A stretch of 64,000 nucleotides of DNA from Paraburkholderia silvatlantica (GTDB taxonomy: Bacteria > Pseudomonadota > Gammaproteobacteria > Burkholderiales > Burkholderiaceae). The position numbers were made by a program, and so were the translations under genes. Under the pieces are notes generated by a model. The model had not been told where the DNA came from. It made no database searches and saw only the letters and a list, made by a program, of their open reading frames with translations. Position 1 is the stretch's first letter, and each line of letters begins with the position of its first letter. This document shows positions 17,832 to 26,051 of the stretch, piece after piece. The stretch spans positions 1 to 64,000 of the forward strand of contig NZ_QEOL01000033.1 in assembly GCF_003096715.1 (NCBI RefSeq), read 5' to 3'.

Positions 17832-18896
17832 TCAGGCGTGGCGATCACGGCGATTGTCGACGCCGGCCGACTCGAAGCTCGCCATGTCGTTCAGGAACGC
17901 GACCGCCGCGCGCAGCAGCGGCACCGCGAGCGCGGCGCCCGTGCCCTCGCCCAGACGCAGATCGAGCGAGAGCAGTTCGCGCGCGCCGAAGTGATCGAGC
18001 ATGCGGCGGTGCCCCGCTTCGTTCGATGCGTGCGCAAACACGCAGTAGTCGCGCACGTTCGGCGCGAGCGCGTCGGCCACGAGCAGCGCCGAGGTGGCGA
18101 TGAAGCCGTCCACGAGAATCGCCATGCGCGAGCGTGCGGCCTCGAGGTACGCGCCCGCCATCATCGCGATCTCGAAGCCGCCGAACGCGGCGAGCACGTC
18201 GAGCGGCTCGCGCGCGTCGGCATGATGCGCGAGCGCCGCCGCGAGCACATTGCGCTTTTTCGCGAGGCCCGCATTGTCGAGGCCCGTGCCGCGCCCCACG
18301 CATTCGTCGATCGGCACACCGCACAGGCGGCTCATCAGGCATGCGGCCGACGACGTGTTGGCAATGCCCATTTCGCCAAAGCCGATCACGTTCGTGCCGA
18401 GCGCCGCGTGGTGGCGCACGCGCTGTGCGCCCGCCGCGAGCGCGGCGAGGGCTTCGTCGCGCGTCATGGCGCGCTCGCGCGCGAAGTTGCGCGTGCCGCG
18501 CGCGACGGGCAGATCGACGAGCGTGGGCGACGGCGGCAGCGGCGTCGCCACGCCCGCGTTGACGACTTCGAGCGTGAGTCCCGCCACGCCGCTGAAGACG
18601 TTGATGGCCGCGCCCCCTGCGACGAAGTTCGCGACCATCTGCGCAGTCACGGCCTGCGGATATGGGCTCACGCCTTCGGCAGCAATGCCGTGGTCGCCCG
18701 CGAACACGATCATCACGGGACGCTCGACGCCCGGGTGCGTCGTGCCCTGGATCATGCCGAGCTGGCGCGCCAGTGTTTCGAGCCGGCCGAGACTGCCGGG
18801 CGGTTTGGTCTTCATGTCGATGAGGCGTTGCAGCGCGTCGCGCAAGGAGAGGTCGAGCGGTTCGACGGCGAGCAGTTCGGTAAGCGATGACGTCAT
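17832..18896 (-). CDS. cobT: Nicotinate-nucleotide:dimethylbenzimidazole phosphoribosyltransferase
   Basis: Makes alpha-ribazole phosphate from dimethylbenzimidazole and nicotinate mononucleotide. The 354-residue product has normal length. Typical segments are KPPGSLGRLE near the N-terminus, FAGDHG, the GTRNF loop, GEMGIANT and the C-terminal LGEGTGAAL, which holds the catalytic glutamate known from Salmonella CobT. It is followed by cobS and cobC, so the three minus-strand genes cover alpha-ribazole synthesis, joining and dephosphorylation. Confidence 0.96.
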   Translation of the reverse strand: MTSSLTELLAVEPLDLSLRDALQRLIDMKTKPPGSLGRLETLARQLGMIQGTTHPGVERPVMIVFAGDHGIAAEGVSPYPQAVTAQMVANFVAGGAAINVFSGVAGLTLEVVNAGVATPLPPSPTLVDLPVARGTRNFARERAMTRDEALAALAAGAQRVRHHAALGTNVIGFGEMGIANTSSAACLMSRLCGVPIDECVGRGTGLDNAGLAKKRNVLAAALAHHADAREPLDVLAAFGGFEIAMMAGAYLEAARSRMAILVDGFIATSALLVADALAPNVRDYCVFAHASNEAGHRRMLDHFGARELLSLDLRLGEGTGAALAVPLLRAAVAFLNDMASFESAGVDNRRDRHA

Positions 18897-18943
18897 GGTG
18901 TATTTCGTTTCGAAGTGATGCGGGCGACTGCGGCGCACTAACG

Positions 18944-19777
18944 CTAATGCACGCCGTTCGATCCCGGCGAATGCGGTGATGAAGAGGTCGCGCCGAGTGC
19001 AGGGACGAGCGCCTCGTGCCCGTCCTCGCGTATCAGCACGAGCGGATGACCGAATGCGGCGCTCGCGCGCTGCGGCGTGAGCACGTCGCGCACGGGGCCC
19101 GCGTGAAAGCCGCCGTGGCCGTCGAGCAGGAGCGCATGCGTGGCGAAGCGCCGCGCAAGATTGAGATCGTGGCACGAAAACAGCACCGTTCGCGCTTCGC
19201 TCTTCACCCAGCCCGAGAGCGCTTCGAGACACGCGATCTGATGATGCAGGTCCAGATGCGCGAGCGGCTCGTCGAGCAGCAGGAGCGGCGCACTTTGGCA
19301 CAGCGCGGCGGCAAGCGCGACACGCTGGCGCTCGCCGCCCGAGAGCGACAGCACATCGCGCGCAGCGAAAGCTTCGAGGCCGAGCGTGGCGAGCGCGGCG
19401 AGCGCGGCCGCGCGATCGGCGGCGCCTTCCCAGCCCCAGCCGGAAAGATGCGGATAGCGATTGAGCAGCACGGTGTCGATCACGCTCGCGCTGAATGCGT
19501 CACGCTGGTCCTGCGCCATCAACGCACGGCGCTGCGCGAGGCGCACCGGCGGCCACTGTGCGAGCGCGATGCCCTCGACTTCCACGTGTCCCGCCGAGGG
19601 CTCGCTCAGGCCCGCGAGCGCGCCGATCAGCGTCGTCTTGCCCGCGCCGTTCGCGCCCGCCAGGCACCAGATTTCGCCGGCGGCAAACTTTTGCGTGAGC
19701 GATTCCACGAGCGTGCGCGCGCCCACACGCAACGTGAGCGCCTGGACCGCGAGCAGGGGCGGATACGTTTCGCTCAT
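18944..19777 (-). CDS. btuD: ABC transporter ATP-binding protein (BtuD/FecE type)
   Basis: 277-residue ATPase with Walker A GANGAGKT at residues 41-48, signature LSGGERQRVALA, Walker B LLLLDEPLAHLD and a downstream switch His in SCHDLNL. It is the energising subunit of the cobalamin/cobinamide importer formed with the permease encoded just upstream, which it overlaps by 4 bases. The substrate is inferred from the surrounding B12 genes and the btuF gene; by sequence alone it could be a siderophore transporter of the FecCDE type. Confidence 0.88.
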   Translation of the reverse strand: MSETYPPLLAVQALTLRVGARTLVESLTQKFAAGEIWCLAGANGAGKTTLIGALAGLSEPSAGHVEVEGIALAQWPPVRLAQRRALMAQDQRDAFSASVIDTVLLNRYPHLSGWGWEGAADRAAALAALATLGLEAFAARDVLSLSGGERQRVALAAALCQSAPLLLLDEPLAHLDLHHQIACLEALSGWVKSEARTVLFSCHDLNLARRFATHALLLDGHGGFHAGPVRDVLTPQRASAAFGHPLVLIREDGHEALVPALGATSSSPHSPGSNGVH

Positions 19778-20841
19778 CGTCCGCGCCTCGCGAGGAGCAT
19801 CCACAGGAATACGGGCACGCCGGCGAGCGCAGTCACGACGCCCACCGGCAACTGCGCGGGCGCCGCCACCGTACGCGCGACGAGGTCCGCGCCCATCACG
19901 GCCACGCCGCCCGCGAGCGCCGCGGCGGGCACGAGCATGCGCTGGTCGTTGCCGAACGCGAGGCGCAGCATGTGGGGCACGACGAGGCCGACAAAGCCGA
20001 TGGTGCCGCCCGTCGTCACGGCAGCGGCCGCCGCGAGCGACGCGGCAAGATAAATGCCCATGCGCAGACGCAGCACCGGCACACCGAGCGCCTGCGCAGC
20101 GGCGTCGCCGCGCAGCAGCACGTTGAGCATCGGCGCGGCGGGCACGATGCATGCGAGGACCAAACCAAGCGTCGCGAGCGCGGGCCATGGCGTGCCCGCG
20201 CCATTGAGGTCGCCCGTGAGCCAGAACAGCATGCCGCGCAGGCGCGTGTCGGGCGCGAGCGTGAGCAGCAGTGTGATCAATGCGCCCCAGCCTGCCGCCG
20301 TCACCGCGCCCGTCAGGAGCAGCCGCGGCGAGCTGTCTTGCGGCTCGCCGCGCCACAACTCGCGGCGCGCGAGGCCGAGCACGAGCAGGATCGAAACGAA
20401 CGCACCCGCGCATGCGCTCGCCTGCACGCCCCACCACGCCACGCCCGCGATCATCGCCACGAGTGCGAACGCGGCCGCGCCGCCCGACACGCCGAGCACG
20501 TAGGGCTCCGCAAGCGGATTGCGCAGCAGCACCTGCAGCAGCGCGCCCGCCAACGCAAGCAAACCGCCACATGCAAACCCCGCCAGCGCGCGCGGCAAGC
20601 GCAGTGTGCGCACAATTTCGGTCGCCATGTCCGGCGCGCCGTGCGCGGGAGCGAGCGCCGCCAGCGCCTGCACAAACGTCACACTTACGCTGCCGGTTGC
20701 GAGCGATGCAGCGAACACCACGAGCGCCACTACGGCGAGCGCGACCCAGATCATGCACGCGCGGCGCGCGCTCATCGAGCGGCGCGGCAGCGCGTGCATC
20801 GGCGGCACAGCATGGGACTCATCGCGGCTCATGGAACGCAT
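19774..20841 (-). CDS. btuC: ABC transporter permease (BtuC/FecCD family)
   Basis: 355-residue polytopic inner-membrane permease of the FecCD family with about ten hydrophobic helices. It shows the family segment RLPRALAGFACGGLLALAG, then NPLAEPYVLGVSGGA, and the GFVGLVVPHMLRL loop that contacts the ATPase. It starts the minus-strand run btuC-btuD-cobT-cobS-cobC. The start could be three codons later. No B12 riboswitch box was recognised in the 370 bases upstream, so the mode of control is unclear. Confidence 0.88.
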   Translation of the reverse strand: MRSMSRDESHAVPPMHALPRRSMSARRACMIWVALAVVALVVFAASLATGSVSVTFVQALAALAPAHGAPDMATEIVRTLRLPRALAGFACGGLLALAGALLQVLLRNPLAEPYVLGVSGGAAAFALVAMIAGVAWWGVQASACAGAFVSILLVLGLARRELWRGEPQDSSPRLLLTGAVTAAGWGALITLLLTLAPDTRLRGMLFWLTGDLNGAGTPWPALATLGLVLACIVPAAPMLNVLLRGDAAAQALGVPVLRLRMGIYLAASLAAAAAVTTGGTIGFVGLVVPHMLRLAFGNDQRMLVPAAALAGGVAVMGADLVARTVAAPAQLPVGVVTALAGVPVFLWMLLARRGR

Positions 20842-21215
20842 CGGGAAACTCGGCGGCGGATTTCAATCAAGCTCACATAGAAAGACAGCAGGGGTATACG
20901 CAGGCCACAACAGAGCGCAGTATTTTGGTCGCCAGGAATTCTGCATGACGCGCGGCAGAAACGAAACGCCGTTCGCGAAAGCACTGGCAAAAGACCATGA
21001 ATCCGTGATGTTATAACGCGCAGATCACGATCGAGACGATGCGCTACGCGCGCGGCCTTGGCAAATTATGTTCCCGCCCGGTCTATGCAGCACACGTAGC
21101 GAGGGTTTCGGGCCTGATTCGGGTAAGAAGCCGGGTTGTTACGTCTGGAAACGACACAATTATCAAAATACGCGTTGATCCGCGCTAGAATGCCTGTCTT
21201 TAGAGGACGCAGCAC
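20842..21215. other. Divergent intergenic region btuC / zapB-like gene
   Basis: About 370 bases between divergent operons, clearly richer in A and T than the coding DNA, with promoters expected for both. The conserved boxes of the cobalamin riboswitch were looked for on the minus strand and not found. A possible minus-10 TAGAAT lies near 21186, upstream of the zapB-like gene. No gene was seen. Confidence 0.4.
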
Positions 21216-21569
21216 ATGCTCAACGAACTCGAAACACTCTCACAAAACATCGGGCGGCTGATCGAGATTAATCAGCGCCAACACGAAGCACGCCTCGCAC
21301 TCGAAGAGCAACTCGCGCAGCTGCGTGCGCAATGCGACGAAACACGCACCGAACTCGAACAGGTCCGCGAGGAGCGCGCCGCGCTGCAGGCAGAGCGCGA
21401 CGCACTCTCGGCCAAGATCGACGATGCGCAGGTGCGTCTGAACGCGATCCTCGAAAAGCTGCCACGCGCGCGCGCAGGTAACGAGCGCGACAACCAGCTC
21501 GATCTGCTCGAGCCGTCGCAGAGCAGCGACGACGACAGCAACGCGGCCCGCCACGGAGAAAATGCATGA
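21216..21569 (+). CDS. Coiled-coil cell-division protein, ZapB-like (TIGR02449 type)
   Basis: 117-residue protein that is almost entirely alpha-helical coiled coil, with heptads rich in Leu, Glu, Gln and Arg from residue 1 to about 88. An acidic, serine-rich tail follows. It resembles the small coiled-coil proteins encoded upstream of zapA in proteobacteria and related to ZapB. Those act with ZapA at the Z ring. It overlaps zapA by 4 bases, so the two are translated together. The exact family name is inferred from position and coiled-coil character. Confidence 0.72.
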   Translation: MLNELETLSQNIGRLIEINQRQHEARLALEEQLAQLRAQCDETRTELEQVREERAALQAERDALSAKIDDAQVRLNAILEKLPRARAGNERDNQLDLLEPSQSSDDDSNAARHGENA

Positions 21570-21880
21570 CCACCAAGCAGATCGAAGCGACGATACTCGG
21601 CCAGACCTATCGCCTCGTCTGTTCGCCGGAAACAGAACAGGCGCTGCTCGAAGCCGTTGCGCGCGTGGACGCCGAAATGTCGAAGATCCGCAATCACAGC
21701 AACGTGCGCGGCACCGATCGCATCGCCGTCATGGCGGCGCTCTCGCTCGCCTCTGAACTGCTGCGCCTGCAAACGAGCGTGCGTCACGGGGAAGCATTCC
21801 CAGCCGAAGAAATCCGTCGTACAATGCGCCAAATGAACGAACAACTCGGCGCTGTCATTCACCAGTACGGTGTGCAATAA
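21566..21880 (+). CDS. zapA: Cell division protein ZapA
   Basis: 104-residue Z-ring-associated protein that bundles FtsZ protofilaments. The N-terminal beta-alpha head (IEATILGQTYRLVCSPE) and the C-terminal coiled coil after RIAVMAALSLASELLRL are typical. As usual in proteobacteria, it is followed by the 6S RNA gene. It is translationally coupled with the upstream coiled-coil gene. Confidence 0.94.
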   Translation: MTTKQIEATILGQTYRLVCSPETEQALLEAVARVDAEMSKIRNHSNVRGTDRIAVMAALSLASELLRLQTSVRHGEAFPAEEIRRTMRQMNEQLGAVIHQYGVQ

Positions 21881-21891
21881 GCGCTGATGTA

Positions 21892-21922
21892 TGCTGCGGG
21901 TAAGCCGCAATCTTACGCAGCA
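21892..21922 (+). other. Stem-loop between zapA and 6S RNA
   Basis: TGCTGC..GTAAG pairs with CTTAC-GCAGCA around a seven-base loop, with a two-base bulge. It starts 12 bases after the zapA stop. No T run follows, so it may protect or process the message rather than terminate it. Confidence 0.5.
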
Positions 21923-22007
21923 ACGTGCGGTATGATGTCGTTCAAAGGCAGCGTTGATTTGTTTAGAAACGCGCGGTTCCAAACGCGCTGCCAACCAGTT
22001 TAGTCAG

Positions 22008-22188
22008 CTTCCCTGCCTGGTTCGCCAAGGTCATATATTCCTTGAACCAATGCCATGTGCACGGTTGCGGAAATTTGTAGCACGGGCGTGCGCGTCACAC
22101 AGTCTGATGTACCCGAAGTGCTGCTAACTGCGACCAATTCTGAACCCTCGGTTCAGGATGCCGGCCTAGCGGCTATGGCGGGGACCTA
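22008..22188 (+). ncRNA. ssrS: 6S RNA
   Basis: Regulatory RNA of about 180 bases that mimics an open promoter and binds sigma-70 RNA polymerase in stationary phase. The ends CCCTGCC (22011-22017) and GGCGGGG (22177-22183) close the terminal stem. The segment CTGCGACC...GAACCCTCGGTTC...GCCGGCCTAGCGGC follows the layout of the E. coli 3' half. It lies directly downstream of zapA, the normal position. Exact ends are estimated. Confidence 0.88.
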
Positions 22189-22191
22189 TTC

Positions 22192-22225
22192 AAACGGCAT
22201 CGGACCACAGTCCGATGCCGTTTTC
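22192..22225 (+). terminator. Rho-independent terminator after 6S RNA
   Basis: A perfect 13-bp stem (22193-22205 with 22210-22222), loop CACA, then TTTT. It follows the 6S RNA 3' end by a few bases. Confidence 0.92.
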
Positions 22226-22319
22226 CATTGCAGGTTCCACTGCGTTTCCATTGTGCGGCCGGCCTTGGCGCGACTCGCGGCATGCACGCTCACTCCCCTT
22301 TCGACGTGAACTTCGACTC

Positions 22320-22778
22320 ATGCGCTACTGGCTGATGAAGTCCGAACCCGACGAAGCAAGCATCGACGACCTCGCAAACGCGCCGCAGCGCACGCTGCCC
22401 TGGACTGGCGTACGAAACTACCAGGCGCGCAATTTCATGCGCGACACCATGCAGCAAGGCGACGGCGTGCTGTTCTATCACTCGAGCTGCCCCGAGCCCG
22501 GTATCGCGGGCATCGCGCAGGTGTCGTCCACGGCCTACCCCGACCCCACGCAGTTCGATCCGAAAAGCCCTTACTACGACGCGAAATCGACGCAAGAAAA
22601 TCCGCGCTGGATGCTCGTCGACGTCGTGTTCAAGAAGAAGTGCCCGCTGATTCCTCTGGCCGCCTTGCGCGGGCACGAAGAACTCGCGGACATGCGCGTG
22701 CTCGCCAGGGGCAATCGCCTTTCGATCACGCCGGTCACGACGGCTGAGTGGAACTTCATCACGAAACATCTGATGTGA
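22320..22778 (+). CDS. EVE domain-containing protein
   Basis: 152-residue single EVE-domain protein (PUA-like fold), starting MRYWLMKSEPDE and containing the typical WTGVRNYQARNFMRD, YHSSCPEPGIAGIA and DPKSPYYD segments. EVE domains recognise modified bases in DNA or RNA, and stand-alone bacterial copies are conserved but their biological role is unsettled. It is cytoplasmic. It is placed between 6S RNA and the SIMPL protein in its own short transcript. Confidence 0.9.
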   Translation: MRYWLMKSEPDEASIDDLANAPQRTLPWTGVRNYQARNFMRDTMQQGDGVLFYHSSCPEPGIAGIAQVSSTAYPDPTQFDPKSPYYDAKSTQENPRWMLVDVVFKKKCPLIPLAALRGHEELADMRVLARGNRLSITPVTTAEWNFITKHLM

Positions 22779-22924
22779 TGCGGTTCGGTTCTGCCGCGAT
22801 GCACGCGGCCGGGCACGCACACAGCGTCCGTGCGCGACTTCAAGCACAATCGCGCACAGTCGCGCGCCGTTACGCCGCTGTTATGGGTATGTCGCGCGCG
22901 ACGCCAGTTCTGCAAGGAGCCTCA

Positions 22925-23659
22925 ATGAACCGAAAAACCGCCGTCACGCTCGCCGCCGCATTGGCTGCCGCCCTCCCCCTCGCCACGACGCTCGCGCCGC
23001 GCGCCGCGTTCGCGCAGAGCGACGCGCGCTTCCAGCAGCCCTCGGGCGTGCTTTCGCTGTCCGCGCAGGCAAGCGCCGAAGTGCCTCAGGACGTCGTCAA
23101 CATTACGCTGTTCTACGAGCAGGAAGCGAACGATCCCGCCTCGCTGACCGCGACGCTCAATCAGCGCGCCGACAGCGCGCTCCAACGCGCAAGGGGCGTC
23201 GCGGGCGTGAGCGCGCACTCGGGCCAGTTCTCGATCTTCCCTTCGACGGATCGCGATGGGCGCATCTCCGCCTGGCGCGGCCGCACGGAAGTCGTGCTCG
23301 AGTCGCATGATTTCGCGGCGGCGTCGAAGCTCGCCGGCGATCTCGCGTCGATCATGCAGGTGGGCAACGTGCAGTTCTCGCTGTCGCCCGAGGCGCAGCG
23401 CGCTGCCGAGCAAAAGCTTTCGAGCCAGGCCATCGCCTCGTTCCGCGACCAGGCGCTCTCGGCCACGCGCGCGTTCGGCTACAGCAGCTACACGATTCGC
23501 GACGTGAACGTGGGGCACTCGGGCGTCATGCCGCGCCCCATGATGATGATGAGCGCGCGCGCCGCGTCGGCTGACGCGAAGATGTCGGCACCCGTGCCGC
23601 TCGAAGGCGGCACGTCCACGGTGACGGTCAACGTCTCCGGCTCGGTGCAGATGAAGTGA
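22925..23659 (+). CDS. SIMPL domain (DUF541) periplasmic protein
   Basis: 244-residue secreted protein with a signal peptide (hydrophobic residues 7-24, cleavage probably at AFA-QSD near 31). A SIMPL/DUF541 domain follows, beginning GVLSLSAQASAEVPQD and ending in the TVTVNVSGSVQ strand. Homologues such as E. coli YggE reduce oxidative stress effects and form ring-like oligomers in the periplasm, but the biochemical function is uncertain. A methionine run (RPMMMMS) near residue 205 is unusual. GGAG precedes the ATG. Confidence 0.88.
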   Translation: MNRKTAVTLAAALAAALPLATTLAPRAAFAQSDARFQQPSGVLSLSAQASAEVPQDVVNITLFYEQEANDPASLTATLNQRADSALQRARGVAGVSAHSGQFSIFPSTDRDGRISAWRGRTEVVLESHDFAAASKLAGDLASIMQVGNVQFSLSPEAQRAAEQKLSSQAIASFRDQALSATRAFGYSSYTIRDVNVGHSGVMPRPMMMMSARAASADAKMSAPVPLEGGTSTVTVNVSGSVQMK

Positions 23660-23694
23660 GACGCGCCATAAAAGCCCGGCAGGCGCGCAAGTCA

Positions 23695-23722
23695 ACATGC
23701 CACGGTCAAAGCCGTGGCATGT
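23695..23722. terminator. Bidirectional terminator between the SIMPL gene and lgt
   Basis: An 11-bp perfect stem (23695-23705 with 23712-23722) with a 6-base loop lies between two convergent genes. T residues follow on the plus side; a short A/T-poor flank on the minus side makes it weaker there. Confidence 0.75.
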
Positions 23723-23758
23723 TTCATGGGCTAAAACGCGTAGTGCGTCGCGCGCATG

Positions 23759-24673
23759 TCAGCTCTTCGCGCCCGCTACCTGCGCGCCGCCGTTGCCACG
23801 CCTGGCACGGCGATACGCCCACGCCATCAGGCCAATACCCGCGATGATCATCGGCAGCGAGAGCCACTGCCCCATCGAAAGGCCGAGCGCCAGCAGGCCG
23901 AGGAAGTCGTCGGGTTCACGCGCGAACTCGACGGTGAAGCGCGCGAGACCATAGCCGATCAGGAACATGGCCGAAATCGCGCCGACGGGGCGCGGCTTGC
24001 GCGCGAACAGAATCAGCACGATGAACAGCGCGATGCCTTCCAGCGCGATTTCATACAGTTCCGACGGATGGCGCGGCAGCAGATGGTACTGCGCGAACAC
24101 TTCGTTCAGGTGCCACTGCGCGGCCAGTTGCGGATGCGCGGCCAGCCACGCGGCGTCGTCGTTCGCGGCGCCCGGAAACAGCATGGCCCACGGCGAATCG
24201 GGCGAGGTCACGCGGCCCCACAGCTCGCCGTTGATGAAGTTCCCGAGACGGCCAAAGGCGAGCCCCGTGGGCACCATCGGCGCGACGAAGTCCGTGACCT
24301 GCAGCCAGGTGCGGCCGCGTTGCCACGCGAACAGGACCATCGCGAAGGTCACGCCGAGGAAGCCGCCGTGAAAGGACATGCCGCCCTCCCACACCTTGAA
24401 GATGTCGAGCGGATGCGCGAAATACCAGCTCGCCTTGTAGAACAGCACGTAGCCCAGGCGCCCGCCGAGTATCGTGCCGAGCACGCCGTAGAACAGCATG
24501 TCGTCGATGTCTTTTGCGGTCCAGCCCTGTGCTGCCACGTACGGCAGACGCAGGCGCAGACGGCCGATCACGATCGCCAGAATGAAGCCGACGAGATACA
24601 TGAGGCCGTACCAGCGCACGGCGAGCGGCCCCAGGTGAATGGCGACGGGGTCGAAGTTCGGGTGGATGAGCAT
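23759..24673 (-). CDS. lgt: Prolipoprotein diacylglyceryl transferase
   Basis: Inner-membrane enzyme that moves diacylglycerol from phosphatidylglycerol to the lipobox cysteine of prolipoproteins, the first step of lipoprotein maturation. The 304-residue product has seven or so hydrophobic helices, the essential HGGFLG segment and the Lgt signature GRLGNFINGELWGR. The start MLIHPNFDPVAIHLG matches the family N-terminus. The gene is monocistronic, convergent with the SIMPL gene. Confidence 0.96.
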   Translation of the reverse strand: MLIHPNFDPVAIHLGPLAVRWYGLMYLVGFILAIVIGRLRLRLPYVAAQGWTAKDIDDMLFYGVLGTILGGRLGYVLFYKASWYFAHPLDIFKVWEGGMSFHGGFLGVTFAMVLFAWQRGRTWLQVTDFVAPMVPTGLAFGRLGNFINGELWGRVTSPDSPWAMLFPGAANDDAAWLAAHPQLAAQWHLNEVFAQYHLLPRHPSELYEIALEGIALFIVLILFARKPRPVGAISAMFLIGYGLARFTVEFAREPDDFLGLLALGLSMGQWLSLPMIIAGIGLMAWAYRRARRGNGGAQVAGAKS

Positions 24674-24920
24674 CGTGGATGAAGTCTTGTCGGCGATATC
24701 GATTGAAACCGGGTTGTAAGCACTACCGCGCCGTTCACTGAAACAGGCAAGGCGGCGGGCAAAGCGCGTTGGACGTTTGCAAAGCGGCGAGGTTCGCCGC
24801 CGGCGCGTCACGCCGCGACATTATCGCCGACGCGAGGGGGCACGAACCAGAATGCACGTTTGGCGACGCGCGGTGAGTGTAACGGTGACGGATGACATCC
24901 GCGGTCGGCCTGGATTGCGG

Positions 24921-25880
24921 CTAGCCCTCGCGCGCCGGCCAGCCCACCGTCGCCGCGTGCGCGCGCACGATCTCGATGAACGCCGCGAGCACTGGACTCA
25001 CCTCGGCCGAGCGCCAGACGAGTCCCGTTTCGATGGCCGGCACGGAACCCGCGAGCGGCCGGTACACGACGCCCGTGCGCCGCAGATGGCGCAGCGACTG
25101 CGGCACGAGCGCCACGCCCATGCCGGCCGAGACGAGGCTCACGATCGTCTGCATCTGGATCGCTTCCTGGCCGATCAGGGGCGCAAGGCCCGCTGCGCCG
25201 TAACAATCCATGATGGTGTCGTAGAAGCCGGGGGCCAGATGGCGCGGGAAGACGACGAGCGGCGCATCGGCGAGATCGCGCAGGCTCACGGGCTCGTCGT
25301 GCCAGTCGTCGGCGGCCGGACCGCCAAGGCGCGCCGAAAGCGCCGAGGGCATGGCGACCACGAGCGGCTCGCGCGCGATCGGCTGGTAAGCGAGCTGGGC
25401 CGCGTGGCGCGGCGGCACGGGTGCGATCACGAGGCCGGCGTCGATGCGGCCCGCCACCAGCTCCTCCACCTGCACGTCGCTCGTGGCTTCGGCGAGCTGC
25501 AAGCGCACGCGCGGATAGCGCGCGCCGAAATCGCGCAGCAAAAGCGGCAGCAAACCGTAGTCGGCGGTCGAGACGAAGGCAAGCGCGAGTACGCCCGCCT
25601 CGCCGCGCGCGAGGCTCTGCGCGAGCGGTCGCAGCGCTTCCGCGCTCGCCAGAAGGCGCCGCACCTCCGGCAGCAGGTCGGCGCCCACGGCCGTCAATTC
25701 GACCGAACGGCGCGTGCGCGCGAACAGCGCCACGCCCAGCGTCTCCTCCAGCGCGCGGATGGCCTGCGAGAGCGGCGGCTGCGTCATCGACAGGCGCGCC
25801 GCCGCGCGGCCGAAATGCTGCTCCTCGGCCACGGCGACGAAATAGCGCAGCTGGCGCAGATCGGGGATAGCCGGATTCAT
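24921..25880 (-). CDS. LysR-family transcriptional regulator
   Basis: 319-residue LysR regulator: winged helix-turn-helix at residues 7-65 (LRYFVAVAEEQHFGRAAARLSMTQPPLSQAI region) and a two-lobed periplasmic-binding-like effector domain from about residue 95. It diverges from ilvD with 171 bases between. By the common LysR layout it may control ilvD, itself or both; the effector is unknown. An IlvR- or BenM-like role cannot be told from sequence alone. Confidence 0.9.
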   Translation of the reverse strand: MNPAIPDLRQLRYFVAVAEEQHFGRAAARLSMTQPPLSQAIRALEETLGVALFARTRRSVELTAVGADLLPEVRRLLASAEALRPLAQSLARGEAGVLALAFVSTADYGLLPLLLRDFGARYPRVRLQLAEATSDVQVEELVAGRIDAGLVIAPVPPRHAAQLAYQPIAREPLVVAMPSALSARLGGPAADDWHDEPVSLRDLADAPLVVFPRHLAPGFYDTIMDCYGAAGLAPLIGQEAIQMQTIVSLVSAGMGVALVPQSLRHLRRTGVVYRPLAGSVPAIETGLVWRSAEVSPVLAAFIEIVRAHAATVGWPAREG

Positions 25881-25920
25881 CGGCGTCGGTCTCGCGTTGT
25901 CATCTTGCTGATATGTTTTT

Positions 25921-25950
25921 CGACTCAATAGACCACGAATAATATATTGG
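25921..25950. promoter_or_regulatory. Candidate LysR operator and ilvD promoter
   Basis: An AT-rich island between the LysR gene and ilvD contains CAATA (25926-25930) and its inverse TATTG (25945-25949) separated by 14 bases. It also holds a TATATT minus-10-like sequence. The spacing is compatible with a LysR recognition site, but the match to T-N11-A is loose. Confidence 0.4.
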
Positions 25951-26051
25951 ACAGCGTCCTCGCAAAATCGCATGCTTCGACAGACGTGCCGGCACTCCCC
26001 CAAACCAGAACACACACCCGGCATCCGAGACAAATCCACCGGAGGTCCCCC

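Noticed and set aside
20842..21215. Cobalamin riboswitch upstream of btuC
   Set aside because: The conserved core boxes could not be found by eye on the relevant strand.
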